Shown here piece by piece: positions 1-9,376 of a stretch of 23,010 nucleotides of DNA (position 1 is the stretch's first letter; every line of letters starts with the position of its first letter). The stretch comes from Irineochytrium annulatum (Eukaryota; Chytridiomycota; Chytridiomycetes; Chytridiales; Chytridiaceae). A program made the position numbers and the translations under genes. The stretch spans positions 1 to 23,010 of the forward strand of contig JADGJL010000391.1 of assembly GCA_027600665.1 (NCBI GenBank), given 5' to 3'. Below the pieces are notes generated by a model. The model made no database searches. It saw nothing but the letters and a program-made list of their open reading frames with translations, and was not told the DNA's origin.

Positions 1-1593
1 GGTCGTTGTTCGGGGGGCGACGGAGGTGAGTATCGTTGGGGCGGCATGGGGAGAAGGGAGGAGCGATGCAATACGGGATCCAGCGTGAGGTTGCGGTGGT
101 GGTAAGGCGTTAAGAGGAGGTCGATGGGCTCGATGCTGTCAGCCGAGTTCGAGGACGCGAATGTCGCTGGCGCGGCATCTTCGTCGTCTGTTAAGGAAAA
201 TTGGGAGCCAATATCCCACTCGAGGTCGCCGCCCTGCCACTTCCGCTGGCCGAGGTTTTCGAGCCAGGGTCGGCGAGGCGCTGTTGAGTCCTCCTTGCTG
301 GACTCCATATGATCCAATTCGCCGAATAGCTCGCGCTCATACAGGTCGAGGTCCTCAGCCGTCGGCGGGCGCTCATCTACTCTGTCGAAAACGGAGCTCT
401 CGTTATCGCTAGTATCGACGAAGCCATCCTCGTCTTTCACCGTATCAGCGTCGGCCTCCGCGGCGTTCCGAGGCTCGATGTCCATCCACGACTTAATCGA
501 TGGCGAGGCGGACCTGGCCATCTCGAAGTTCCCGTGGAGAAAGACGTTTAGCTCGGGGATGTAGGACATCCGCTTTGACGAGAAGGATCCGACAGAGAAC
601 CGAACGACGGGGAGTTCAGGCGCTATTACTGAACCGGTGTCAGGCTCGTCATCGCAAGTGTACAGTATAATTTAACTAACCATTCTCCTGCCTGACCGCG
701 TTCTGCGCAAATGCCCCCCGCATGTCCATCAACGGAACAACCGGCATCGGTGGCGAAGACGAATACGCGATGACGAGGCTGTTATCCCTGTACGGTACCC
801 TATGCCTGGCCGAAGGCGACGGCATTCCCGGCACAATGTTGGGCGACCGAGTCGACGGAGATCTCGGCTGAGACCTGGGCGACTCCGGTTCTGTGTCGTA
901 ATCGTAGTCCTCAGCACCCACCATACCCCCGTCCCCATGCTCCCGCGCCGACGAGATAGCCATTGTTGTTGATGTGTGTGGTGACGTTGGTGTTCTAGGT
1001 GAGCGGGACAGCTGCGATTCTCGCCGGGACGGCTGCGTGCGAGCGGACCGTGGCGATTGCACGACAAAGTCCGTCCCATCCGAGTCCGCAGCCGAGTCTG
1101 TTGCGATGGTGGGGACGGGGCTGCGGTGGTAAAGAACCGGAGCATGCCCGCCCATCGTCGCCGTTGAGCCAGCGTAGCCATCCCAGAAGTGCGACGGTAG
1201 GCGCAGGCTCTCGTCCGGCTCCGTCAGGCTCTCAATGTCGAAGACGTCTTCGTCGTCATCCTCGCAAGCGCTCTCGCCTTCCCCATCTCCGCCTGCACCG
1301 TCCGACTCGGTGTCATCGTCCAGATCCCATAGCGACGTCGAGGCAGGATCGGGAAAACGGTAGGTCTGGATGACGTTGACAAGCTCCGGTGGCGGACGGT
1401 AGGCGGACGGTTGAGGTGGTGTAGGGGCGGATGGGCGCGGCAGGTGGAATGTTGTGCTGTGGGCCGACATCGTGCTGATGGAGGAGGCCGTGACGGCGTC
1501 CAAAGAATCCGACATGGCCACCACGGACGAGGACGCCCCGTCGCTGCCGCCGCCGATGTCGGCGCTGGGGAGCATGGAGGGCTGCAAGTCCAT
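1..1593 (-). CDS. Large disordered hypothetical protein, N-terminal part (runs off the window)
   Basis: Not recognised. The start codon is the ATG at 1593. Exon 1 (1593-681) ends in phase 1. A 52-nt intron (629-680) has donor GTTAGT, a branch-like CTGAC and acceptor TTCAG. The frame then stays open from 628 to the window edge, so the gene is truncated by the window. The visible ~513 residues are low complexity, rich in Ser, Pro, Thr, Asp and Glu. They include an acidic patch near residues 95-125 and many SP/TP and RSPR-type sites that look like phosphorylation targets. After the intron come better-defined stretches such as SYIPELNVFLHGNFEMARS and LDLYERELFGELD. No membrane segment or catalytic motif is visible. 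A regulatory or scaffold protein is possible, but nothing in the sequence names it. It is transcribed away from TVP23. Confidence 0.7.
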
Positions 1594-2187
1594 TGTGTAA
1601 CGTGGGCTCTCAGGGACTGGCGCTTCACACCAAGGGCGTCATCATGCGCTGTGGTGGCTCTCCCTAAACGGCTGCACAGCTCGTTTATTGCTCCCCAACA
1701 CGACGCAGGACTTGACTCGACGCAACCACCTAATTCAAGTGGGGACCTTCATGGAAGAGGTGGTGATCATACGTCTATTCATCGGGCATTACGCTGCAGC
1801 AGCCGATTCATTCATACTCTCAGAACGCCTACGCACCCACTCAAGGCCACACGGCGGCACGCACGTTATATCTAACATCCGCTGCACCACACCATTACCG
1901 CAGCATCACACTTGAGGAAGAGACAAATATGCATGCATTGGGCACGCACTTGCACGTATGCCGCACGTTACAATATGCGTGGACGCGTGCTCCACCACCA
2001 GCTACTCTTCAAGACCCCGCTGATCCCTATGGATCGTCTCCTTTGCGCCGGGCCCCAAACCCCTTCGTCCTTTGAACAGGGGCTTCAGTTCGTCAAATGC
2101 TCCGCTGAAATCAGCGCTCAGCCGACAAGCCACCTGAATTGAGCGACAGTCGGTGATCGGGGAGGGACCACGGGTTGATCAGGGGCA
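1594..2187. promoter_or_regulatory. Divergent intergenic region between the disordered-protein gene and TVP23
   Basis: This 594-bp stretch separates two divergent start codons (minus at 1593, plus at 2188) and must hold both promoters and 5' UTRs. Short open frames here have no protein-like composition. I see no convincing TATA box, repeat or RNA gene. Confidence 0.5.
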
Positions 2188-3099
2188 ATGGGCGAGGATT
2201 CGACGTCGCTCCTGTTCGAGGCGGCCCCAATGGGCGCCTCGGACCACATCGAGGTTCCACTGGGTGTCCCACCATCCGTCGCGGGCAGGACGAACGCGAC
2301 AGGCGGCATCCTTCCTACAACATCACAGAGCATTTTTGCTCAGTCGAGGTGTGAAATCATGATCATGATGCCCGCGATGTTTCGCTTTGTTCATGCGCTA
2401 ACAAAATGCAAACAAAAAAAATCCCCAGCCATCCGACGGTCCTGATTTTTCACCTGCTCTTCAAGACGCTCGCGCTGCTGATGTACATCCTCGGCGGCTT
2501 CTTTTCCTCCGATTTCATCTTTCAGTTCGTGATCATCGTCCTGCTGCTCGCGTTCGACTTTTGGACCGTCAAGAACGTCACGGGCCGGTTGCTGGTAGGG
2601 CTCAGATGGTGGAATGAGATCAAGGAGGACGGGTCGAACGTTTGGATATTCGAGTCGCGGGAGGTGCGTTGTTTTGTTGTTGATGCCATGTTGGGATGCT
2701 TTCATGGATGCTAATTTGGATCGGGAGCAGAACGGCGCTGTGAACCCGGTTGATTCTCGGATATTTTGGTTGTCCCTTTACGTGACTCCGGCCATCTGGA
2801 TACTGCTAGGCATTGTCGCGGTGTTTAGATTATATTTCTCATGGATCGTCGTGGTTGTCGTTGCATTGGTGTTCAACATGGCGAATGTCATTGGTTATAT
2901 GAAGTGCCAAAAGGTAATTTTAACGAATAAGTTTTTGTACCCGATGTTGACAACTTGTTGTTTTTAGGATGCGCGGCAGAAGGTCACGAATTATATCGCG
3001 GGAACTTCGTGGTTCCAATCAATTATGGGAAGCTTTATCAGTGAACGAGTTGGCTCATTCTTCGGTGGATCGGCTCCCCAATCACAATCACGGGTTTAG
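2188..3099 (+). CDS. TVP23: TVP23/FAM18 family Golgi membrane protein
   Basis: TVP23 (FAM18) proteins are small late-Golgi membrane proteins that associate with Yip-family proteins in vesicle traffic. Exons: 2188-2348, 2429-2663, 2731-2913, 2968-3099. The introns are 80, 67 and 54 nt, with branch-like GCTAAC in the first and GCTAAT in the second. All phases agree and give 236 residues, slightly longer than the usual ~200 because of a ~54-residue N-terminal tail. The family core is clear: SHPTVLIFHLLFK at the start of the first membrane span, then LRWWNEIKEDG, then NPVDSRIFW, then a C-terminal NVIGYMKC. Four membrane spans lie at about residues 57-77, 80-98, 142-165 and 167-188. The ATG at 2188 is the first in frame. 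The family call is secure; membership of the Golgi pool is known for the family, not shown here. Confidence 0.93.
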
Positions 3100-3239
3100 T
3101 CATTGTTGGGGTCCAAAATGTGGGTTGAGGTGGTGTCCGCTGATGATAGCAATAGAGTTGCGCGTTTACTGTTACAACGTGCTCATAATTAGCCTTGCTT
3201 GTACCCCCCGCTTTAACCCACCACTTTTTACATGCAAAT

Positions 3240-5861
3240 TCACTGCGATAAATACACTTCAGTTCCTCCTCCCTCCACTTTGCCCTTGTTCGTCAGTTTC
3301 GCGATCAATCGCCTCTTCTGGCTCCGACCGGCCGGGTCGTCGTATACAATCTCCTCGCGAAGCACAGTCTCCTCCGAGTTGATATCGACAAGGGTCTTGT
3401 CGTTCAGGAACTCCTCATCGAACACGGAGCGCTCAAGTGTAGGCTCAAACGGTATTAGCGAGTTGGACCTCTGAAATTGTACAACGCCAGCGCTCAATAG
3501 AAGCAAACGGAGTGGTGAGGATTAACCTGAGTCTTCCCCGCAGCATTTAGCAGCTGGTCGACCGCCGCGACGTACTTATCAACCTCTATCGCTTTGTCGC
3601 TCACCACGCTTGATTTTGAGTTGTCACGGAACGCAGTCACCTTCTCTTTCAGCCCCAAGTTAAATAAGTCAGCCGAATTCCTTTTCTTGGTCGAGGACGA
3701 GGAATCTTTTGAGCCTGTGGCACATGATAAAGTCTTTGTCGAAGAGCTCCGAGCGTCACTTTTTATCGACTTCCGCGCCGTCTTCGGCGGCTTTGCTTCA
3801 ACGCTCAGCGTCTTCCTAGGGACGTAGTTGTGCGAGAAGTCGGCCTCGTTAAGCCTTCGGATTGCCTCATAACACTGAAAGTCCAAGGGTGAGAATTTTG
3901 AGGAAAGACAAAAAGGGAAGCGAATCGAAGGACAAAATAAAGAACGTTATAAATCCACGCGGGGGAGACTATGTACTTGCCACTGCGACGCGCGTCCTTA
4001 AACTCTTCAAACGACTCGTTCACTCTGCTGCTTTCGAAGACGTAGTGGGTGCACTCGTCGGAGTAAGAGTCTAAAATCTGCGCGCCTAGGCTCATAGCGA
4101 TCTTCGTGATTTCAACGCGTTTCTACGGAGACTCGTTTAGAACAACAGATTAAGTCATAACTGACCAATATATTCTCAGAGAAGCAAATCCTAACTCTGG
4201 CAAAAGGATTCGACCCTGACGCAACTAATGACTTCTTTGCATCTCGCAGAGTTTCGCCGCGCTCGCTATTCGACAGCTCCGGAACTATTTTCGAGTAAAC
4301 TGTCTTAGTAAGCGCTACATATCAAGGCGCTACGTCACCTTCCGATGGGGAGCCGGACTTGTCTAGACGATACAACGAAACATTGACCATTCGTCCCTCA
4401 TATTGTTACCATTTGAAAATAATGTCACAAGGATTACCTCGGCTGCGCACGCATACAACCATTGAACGCCAACGGCAAGAATATTCCACTCCTTCGCCTT
4501 GTTCACCTTCGCCGACCGCATGTCACCTTCGTTCAAGATGAGATGTGTATTTTTTCTCGAAAAGGACTTCGTGACGCGAGCACCTGAACGTAGCGTTATT
4601 TGCCGAATCGAAGAATTTGCAAAATGCATACCCAGCGCAATTGATAACTTTCCTACAAGGGCGCGCGTGGCACCTCCGAAGCCGGATATGCCGACGAGTA
4701 AAAATCGGAAATCTGCGACAAGCTTTAACTTAGATCCGGCAAGCTAAGGCAACCTGCTAGCGGTAGACCAGATCGCAATGGTCGATAAACCATGTCGCCG
4801 TCCAAAGGGTGCAGGCGCTCATCCTAAACCACGTCGAACCCATTCGCCAAGTTAAAAGTACCTCACCTCCATACACCGTTCAACCCAAGTCTCCGTAACT
4901 GTCGGCCACTTCCACGGGACAGTGTTTCGATACTCCGTGCTGAAAGCTATTAAATCTTACCGTTCATTTTGCACGTACCTGGTCAGTGGAACAATTACGT
5001 AGCACTTAAGCCTATCCCTTTCATGAAGTTCCCCGATAAGGTCCCCCCTTACGTATCATTATAAATTCCTCACTTATTTTTATAAACTAACAGAAGGGGG
5101 GGTACCCCCTCCTACATCTATTTATAGAAACCCTCATTATAATCCGAGGGGAATAAATCCACCATCCCTGATCTCAATCTAGTTGAAATCGGTAAACAGC
5201 GACGAGGTGCGGCGGCCTGTCACCTCTAGCTTCATGTTTGCGACCTGATAGCATGAGAATAGAAGCGATTAGGGATAATACCTCCTCTTTCCTAAAACCG
5301 GCGGAGGCAAACTTGATCCCGAAGAACATTCCTGGCGGTTTTCGGTGCCTTGCGAACAACAGCTCATTTGTTACCTAAAATCTAACAACGTGATGTACGT
5401 ACGAAACCGCCCTGGTCTGATCGGGGACAAGTCGCGTCTCCTCCGCGGCCATCCCATCAGACGTCGAAAGCCGGTATTTCTCCATCAGCACATTCGGCTT
5501 GAAGGACTTGCCACTCTCTTGATACTGCCGGCATTCGCGCAGCCAGTCGAGATGTACAACGGGGATATCAAGCTTCACTGCGGCCTGACCTTCCTCAGTG
5601 ACGGCCGACACCGCACGCGCCCTGTTCGCCCACGCTGTCACACCCTCTACCTTGTACTTCTCTGAGCCAGCGGTATTGGCAATGAGCTGCGTGGTATCCG
5701 TATTGAGACTCGGTGTAAAGACGGCTCCGAGGTATTTGGAGAGCAGCTGGGCCTCCTCCTGGCGGCAGCAGACAGTCAAAATGGGTGTCCGAGGGGAGTT
5801 ATGAACCGACCCGCTCCTTCGCCGTCAGGCTCGAGCAGCATATCCGGGCCCCCTTCAGCAT
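3240..5861 (-). CDS. Four-BRCT replication/checkpoint scaffold (Rad4/Cut5, Dpb11, TopBP1 type)
   Basis: Proteins of this type bind phosphorylated Sld3/Sld2 or 9-1-1 clamp partners through BRCT pairs, starting DNA replication and activating the ATR/Rad3 checkpoint in the nucleus. Fourteen exons: 5861-5811, 5758-5403, 5348-5282, 5244-5204, 5047-4979, 4939-4867, 4823-4754, 4712-4632, 4583-4438, 4396-4339, 4299-4166, 4122-3946, 3874-3527, 3470-3240. The model gives ~633 residues, close to fission yeast Rad4. BRCT1 (~2-100) has LKGARICCSSLTAKER and VVHLDWLREC. BRCT2 (~143-219) has CYVIVPLT and TETWVERCME. BRCT3 (~243-325) has THLILNEGD and EWNILAVGVQWLY. BRCT4 (~367-455) has ECTHYVFES and VSPAWIYN. 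A Ser/Lys-rich tail follows, ending near EEIVYDDPAG. Thirteen introns, mostly 37-56 nt. An upstream in-frame ATG at 5996 would add 45 residues. The exon 4 donor (near 5203) is the least certain junction. Confidence 0.87.
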
Positions 5862-6075
5862 GATCGCAGCCAAGGCAGCGATTGCCTGTCTGCTCGACAG
5901 CGCGACGGCAGCACTCGGGGTGTGGCAACGATCGATGTGGGGGTACCCTGTTCCCACTCTACCAAATCGGACGAGAACGACCGATTTGGATTTCATTGCC
6001 ACCTAGTCCTACGATAGCAACATTCCTCACCACGCCGCACACCGCGCTCGCAGCGCAAACGCTACATTCACAACG

Positions 6076-6542
6076 ATGGGCTTCTCAATTCTCGACTGGT
6101 TGTCTCTCAAGTCTGAGCTCATCTCGGGTATTGCTTACTCCCACCTCCGGCAACCGTGTGAGCACATGCTTTCAGGCCTGTACACGCTGGAGCCTCCGAA
6201 GAAGTCGGTCGTCCTTGAGTTGATCAAACAGAGTCCCTTGTGGATTCTCATTGTGCTCCTCATACTGATCGCTTTGTTCTCTGCGCAGATGACATTGATT
6301 TGCTCTTCTTCCTCGGGCGCTTTGTCTACACATGCATTGCTCTACTTGAAGCGATTCTCTACCACCATCTCGACGAACGCATGATGAGAGTTAAGGTGCT
6401 TGCCTGGCCTCCTTGCTGCTGCGGCGCTTTAAATCTATGGTTACTACTCCATTTAATGAGTGAACTTGGGAACTTTCATGCGAATTTCGCACATTGTTAT
6501 TTCACTGCGTTCCCCTCATGCACAACGGCGTGCACTCAATGA
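6076..6542 (+). CDS. Unrecognised small hydrophobic protein
   Basis: Not recognised. The frame begins at the ATG at 6076 (MGFSILDWLSLKSELISG). A two-exon model, 6076-6232 joined to 6289-6542, keeps the frame (phase 1) and gives 136 residues. It joins ...LELIKQ to NDIDLLFFLGRFVYTC, followed by EAILYHHLDERMMR and a Cys-rich end. The intron has a weak donor (GTCCCT) but a good acceptor (GCGCAG) with ACTGAT upstream. Without splicing, the same start gives a 102-residue protein ending at 6384 whose middle is a strong membrane segment (WILIVLLILIALFS). So either one span arises from the second exon or a different one from the retained intron. The gene is divergent from the BRCT gene, with 79-214 bp between starts depending on the BRCT start. 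Low composition bias and a clean first ~52 residues favour a real gene. Confidence 0.45.
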
Positions 6543-6606
6543 TGGGAGTCGATCAGCAAACGACGACCAGGCCACATATATGTGATAGCTCCGAGGCTCG
6601 GGTGGG

Positions 6607-6624
6607 GACCAGGCGCGCCTGGTC
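6607..6624. repeat. 18-bp perfect palindrome
   Basis: GACCAGGCGCGCCTGGTC reads identically on both strands, with no loop bases. It lies in the short gap between the 3' end of the small plus-strand gene (6542) and the possible minus-strand stop at 6714. It could be a hairpin in either transcript or a dimer-binding site, or simply chance in GC-rich DNA. Confidence 0.6.
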
Positions 6625-6713
6625 GGGCTCCACGATGACGACGGCGAGCTCGGCAGAGCAATTTGTCGCTTCGGCGCTTTCTGCTCTTGTTCTTAGGATT
6701 TTTCTTTTTCAAT

Positions 6714-7658
6714 TTACTGTTCCGAGCGTGGTGAGGCGCATTTATTGAGTTGTACACCACCACCTCCCGCACCTCCGGTCAGACAAGCCCGGACCTTGAA
6801 CACCCAGCGCTTGCAAACGCCCGCGAACTCGTCGCACGAGTCTGTGCTGGCCGATATATATGGTTTTACCCGCGGCGAACATTAAAATTGCAAGAAAGTA
6901 AAAGGTAAATACCTCCACGCGTTAGCGTTGGTGGCGTTGATCATGATCCGAAGCTTGTCCCGTCGAGGAGGTTCCCACCGCAGGGTTGAATCTCGTCCAC
7001 GAGGTTGGCAAAGGTGGCGACACATAGGATTAGTTTGCCATCATAACCCCTTGGAAGAAACCAATGATTAAATTGCGAAGTTCACCTCGTCACCCTTGAC
7101 GGCTTAAAGAACGCAGCACGACCGTTTAGGTCCAAAAAGTAGAAACTGATGGATGTATCGTCCGCATCGCGTGCCTGTCGGCGTGAGTCGAAGGTAAGCG
7201 AGCTATGTCACGAAAAGAGATGGAAGAGGGCTTCCCAGGGAGGACATGTTGGTACCGGTTCGCGTCGCTGTGCGTGCGGTGAGCTACCGGCGCGAATGGC
7301 GGCCTTGCGGCTTGGTGCGCCGCCGCTACCGATGACGCGGCCGACACAATCTCCTATCTTGACGCTCCTCCGCACGCGCAACCATGATCGGCAAGTCGCC
7401 GCTGAACAGCATCCCGCAGACCAACTCAGTCCCCGCATCCGGCCCGAGCTGATTATCGCCTCCTTCACCGGCGACCGTACGCTAAAACTGCACATAGAGC
7501 TGGCGCGGCTGATGCTCCTCAGCCGCCGAGGATTCCTATAGGTCCCCGTGGTCGATCTGGTCGCCGACTTAGTTGTCCACGATAACGGCGGCCGCGCCGA
7601 GGGTGAGATGACGCGTAGAGGTGGAGTGCAGGACGACGCCTAGATAGTGAGTGAGCAT
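6714..7658 (-). pseudogene. Broken or unresolved minus-strand coding-like region
   Basis: No family recognised. A minus-strand frame from ATG 7658 to 7328 reads as plausible protein (start MLTHYLGVVLHSTSTRH; later TELVCGMLFSGDLPIMVARA). It is interrupted by TAA at 7571 and TAG at 7538 and 7484; all three would be Gln codons (CAA/CAG) with a single C-to-T change. Further down, a piece near 7170-7120 reads DADDTSISFYFLDLNGRAAF. A piece ending at 6913 reads DKLRIMINATNANAW; it splices in phase (intron 6847-6912, donor GTATTT, acceptor GGCCAG) to a last exon 6846-6714 reading TDSCDEFAGVCKRWVFKVRA. I could not join all the pieces into one open frame. Either this is a decayed gene, or a fast-evolving gene whose introns I have misplaced. 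GC-rich DNA also creates long chance frames, so confidence is low. Confidence 0.22.
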
Positions 7659-7815
7659 GGCGGCAAAAGAAAGAGAATCAGCGACGTGTGGTGGATTGAT
7701 GCGTGGTCATTTTATTTAGGTTAAAATGCGAATGCGATGAAATACGAAAGGTACGAAAGACAAATAAAAGGAAACGACCCAGCAAAAGTACCAAAAGCAG
7801 AAATGGGTCACAGCC

Positions 7816-9232
7816 TTACCGCGCGTAGTTGCGGAAGAACTTGGACAACCCCTTAAAAATGATAATTGTCAGGTCCACAGCAGTGACGCTCGAGCAGCAG
7901 TACCTCATACACGCCAAACGTTATCATCGTCCCAGGCAGAACCCGGATGATGTTTGGCCCCAGTCCCTTGTAAAACCCGCCAACGCCCTCCAACCTACCA
8001 ATAAAAAAAAAAAAAATTAGAGGATGTTTACAAAATGTCAACCATGACGGCAAAGCGCCGTTCGAATGTGATAACAGAAATAATTAACCGCCCGAGAGTC
8101 GTTAAAAAGAGAACGGCCAAAAGGCAAGAAACTCACGAGTACACTCGCTTAATCGTCCCAACGGCTCCATTGTAAATAATGTTCTTCTTCGATCTCTCGA
8201 TCTAACCACTTATTAAACCACCAGAGTTATTCATAAAAGTCCGAACCTGGAGCCTAGCTCTCACGACTTGATAGGGGTATGTGCACACGGCGGCGAAGAC
8301 CTTCGATAACGCCGCCATCACCAAGTACTCGCCCGTCCCCTAGCGCGAGTCAGCAAGCGTGCTTTCTACATGGATTGAATGGGATCCCTACAAGCTTGTT
8401 CACATCCCCCTTCCCAACCCACCACCCCTTCATCTCTTCGTACGCCATGAACTGCAGCGCCCCATGTGATACCCCAAACAGCGCCGGCAGAATGCCCTTG
8501 TACAGACCCGCAATCCCTTCGCCCCGCCAGGTCCTCGAAAGGCCGTCCCACAGCCCTCGGTATGCGTTCGGGTCCGACGCGCGATCGGCGCACATACGCG
8601 TCTTCACAAGCCAGAATGGGTTCGTCAGCATCGCCGTCGCGGCTCCGGCGAGGGCAGAGGCGAGGAGGTGGTGGCCCGCCGACAGCTTCACTTGGGTGTG
8701 CGAGCGCGAGACCATTTGCTCCTTAATCATCGTGTACCTATTAGGCGCGAGATCATGCAATTGCAAGTCAGGGTACTGAAAAACCCAGGCGAAATAGGAC
8801 AACGAGGAACGTACCACCAGAAGTACAGACCCCAAGACAACGTCGCGCCTGCCATGTTAGCCGACACTCCGCGGTATAACCCCTTGTATCCGTCCAGGGC
8901 CACGATCGATCGCATGGTGTTCACCGTGCCCATGATCCCGTTCGCCCCCCGCTTGTACTTGGAGTCGTCGACTTATAACAATCAGTACGGCGCTATCATG
9001 TTCGCTCACCTTGAAATCTCGTCTTCACGAGGTCTAACGGATGCTTAGCAAATACTCAGTTAGAGCGGCCTCACAAAGAAGCACACCGCGTCCATCGCGC
9101 ATTACGGCCAGCAGAACTCACCAGCAAGGCGGTCGTCACGGCGCCAGCCACGAAACCGGCCACGGCATGGTCGAACGACGTCGAGAAGGTGAAACTTTTC
9201 ACCGGACGCGGCGACTGCTGTTGGGCCACCAT
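7816..9232 (-). CDS. FLX1: Mitochondrial FAD/folate carrier (FLX1 / SLC25A32 family)
   Basis: This inner-membrane carrier of the SLC25 family moves FAD (yeast Flx1) or folate (human SLC25A32) into or across mitochondria. Eight exons: 9232-9122, 9043-9010, 8971-8815, 8737-8392, 8339-8247, 8201-8137, 7994-7904, 7851-7816. All phases agree and give 310 residues, the usual length. Three carrier repeats show the matrix-gate motif: [20 protein letters not shown] and [11 protein letters not shown]. The last is typical of this subfamily, as are [10 protein letters not shown] and [11 protein letters not shown]. Glycine motifs GLYRG, GLYKG and GFYKG close the repeats. Start is the ATG at 9232 ([10 protein letters not shown]), just ahead of the first carrier helix. 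The longest intron (7995-8136) carries a run of 14 T just before its acceptor. The gene is divergent from AP-2 alpha. Which substrate it carries cannot be read from the sequence. Confidence 0.95.
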
Positions 9233-9376
9233 CGCGCGAGGCTGCCGTGAAGTAGCCGACAGCCACGGTTGTGGTTAGTGGAGCGTAGAAACGAAATCGC
9301 GTCTTTTTCAAACACCTGAAACTCCGGATTTCGAAGACTACAGTCATCCATCACCACCCGCGGCCGATATCTCACG
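9233..9376. promoter_or_regulatory. Compact bidirectional promoter, FLX1-like carrier / AP-2 alpha
   Basis: Only 144 bp separate the start codons of two confidently modelled divergent genes, so both promoters and 5' UTRs must lie here or within the genes. No clear TATA box is visible. Confidence 0.6.

Noticed and set aside
7484..7571. Alternative genetic code with TAA/TAG as Gln, suggested by the three in-frame stops
   Set aside because: TVP23 and NAA15 end in TAG, and AP-2 alpha, eL30, the carrier and hexokinase end in TAA, all exactly where their families end, so the standard code is used.
8003..8016. Run of 14 A as a transposon poly(A) tail
   Set aside because: It lies inside carrier intron 6 just before the acceptor on the minus strand, where it serves as the pyrimidine tract; no target-site duplication or element sequence is present.
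8279..8779. 166-residue plus-strand frame
   Set aside because: It is antisense to carrier exons 4 and 5, whose translation carries the SLC25 motifs.
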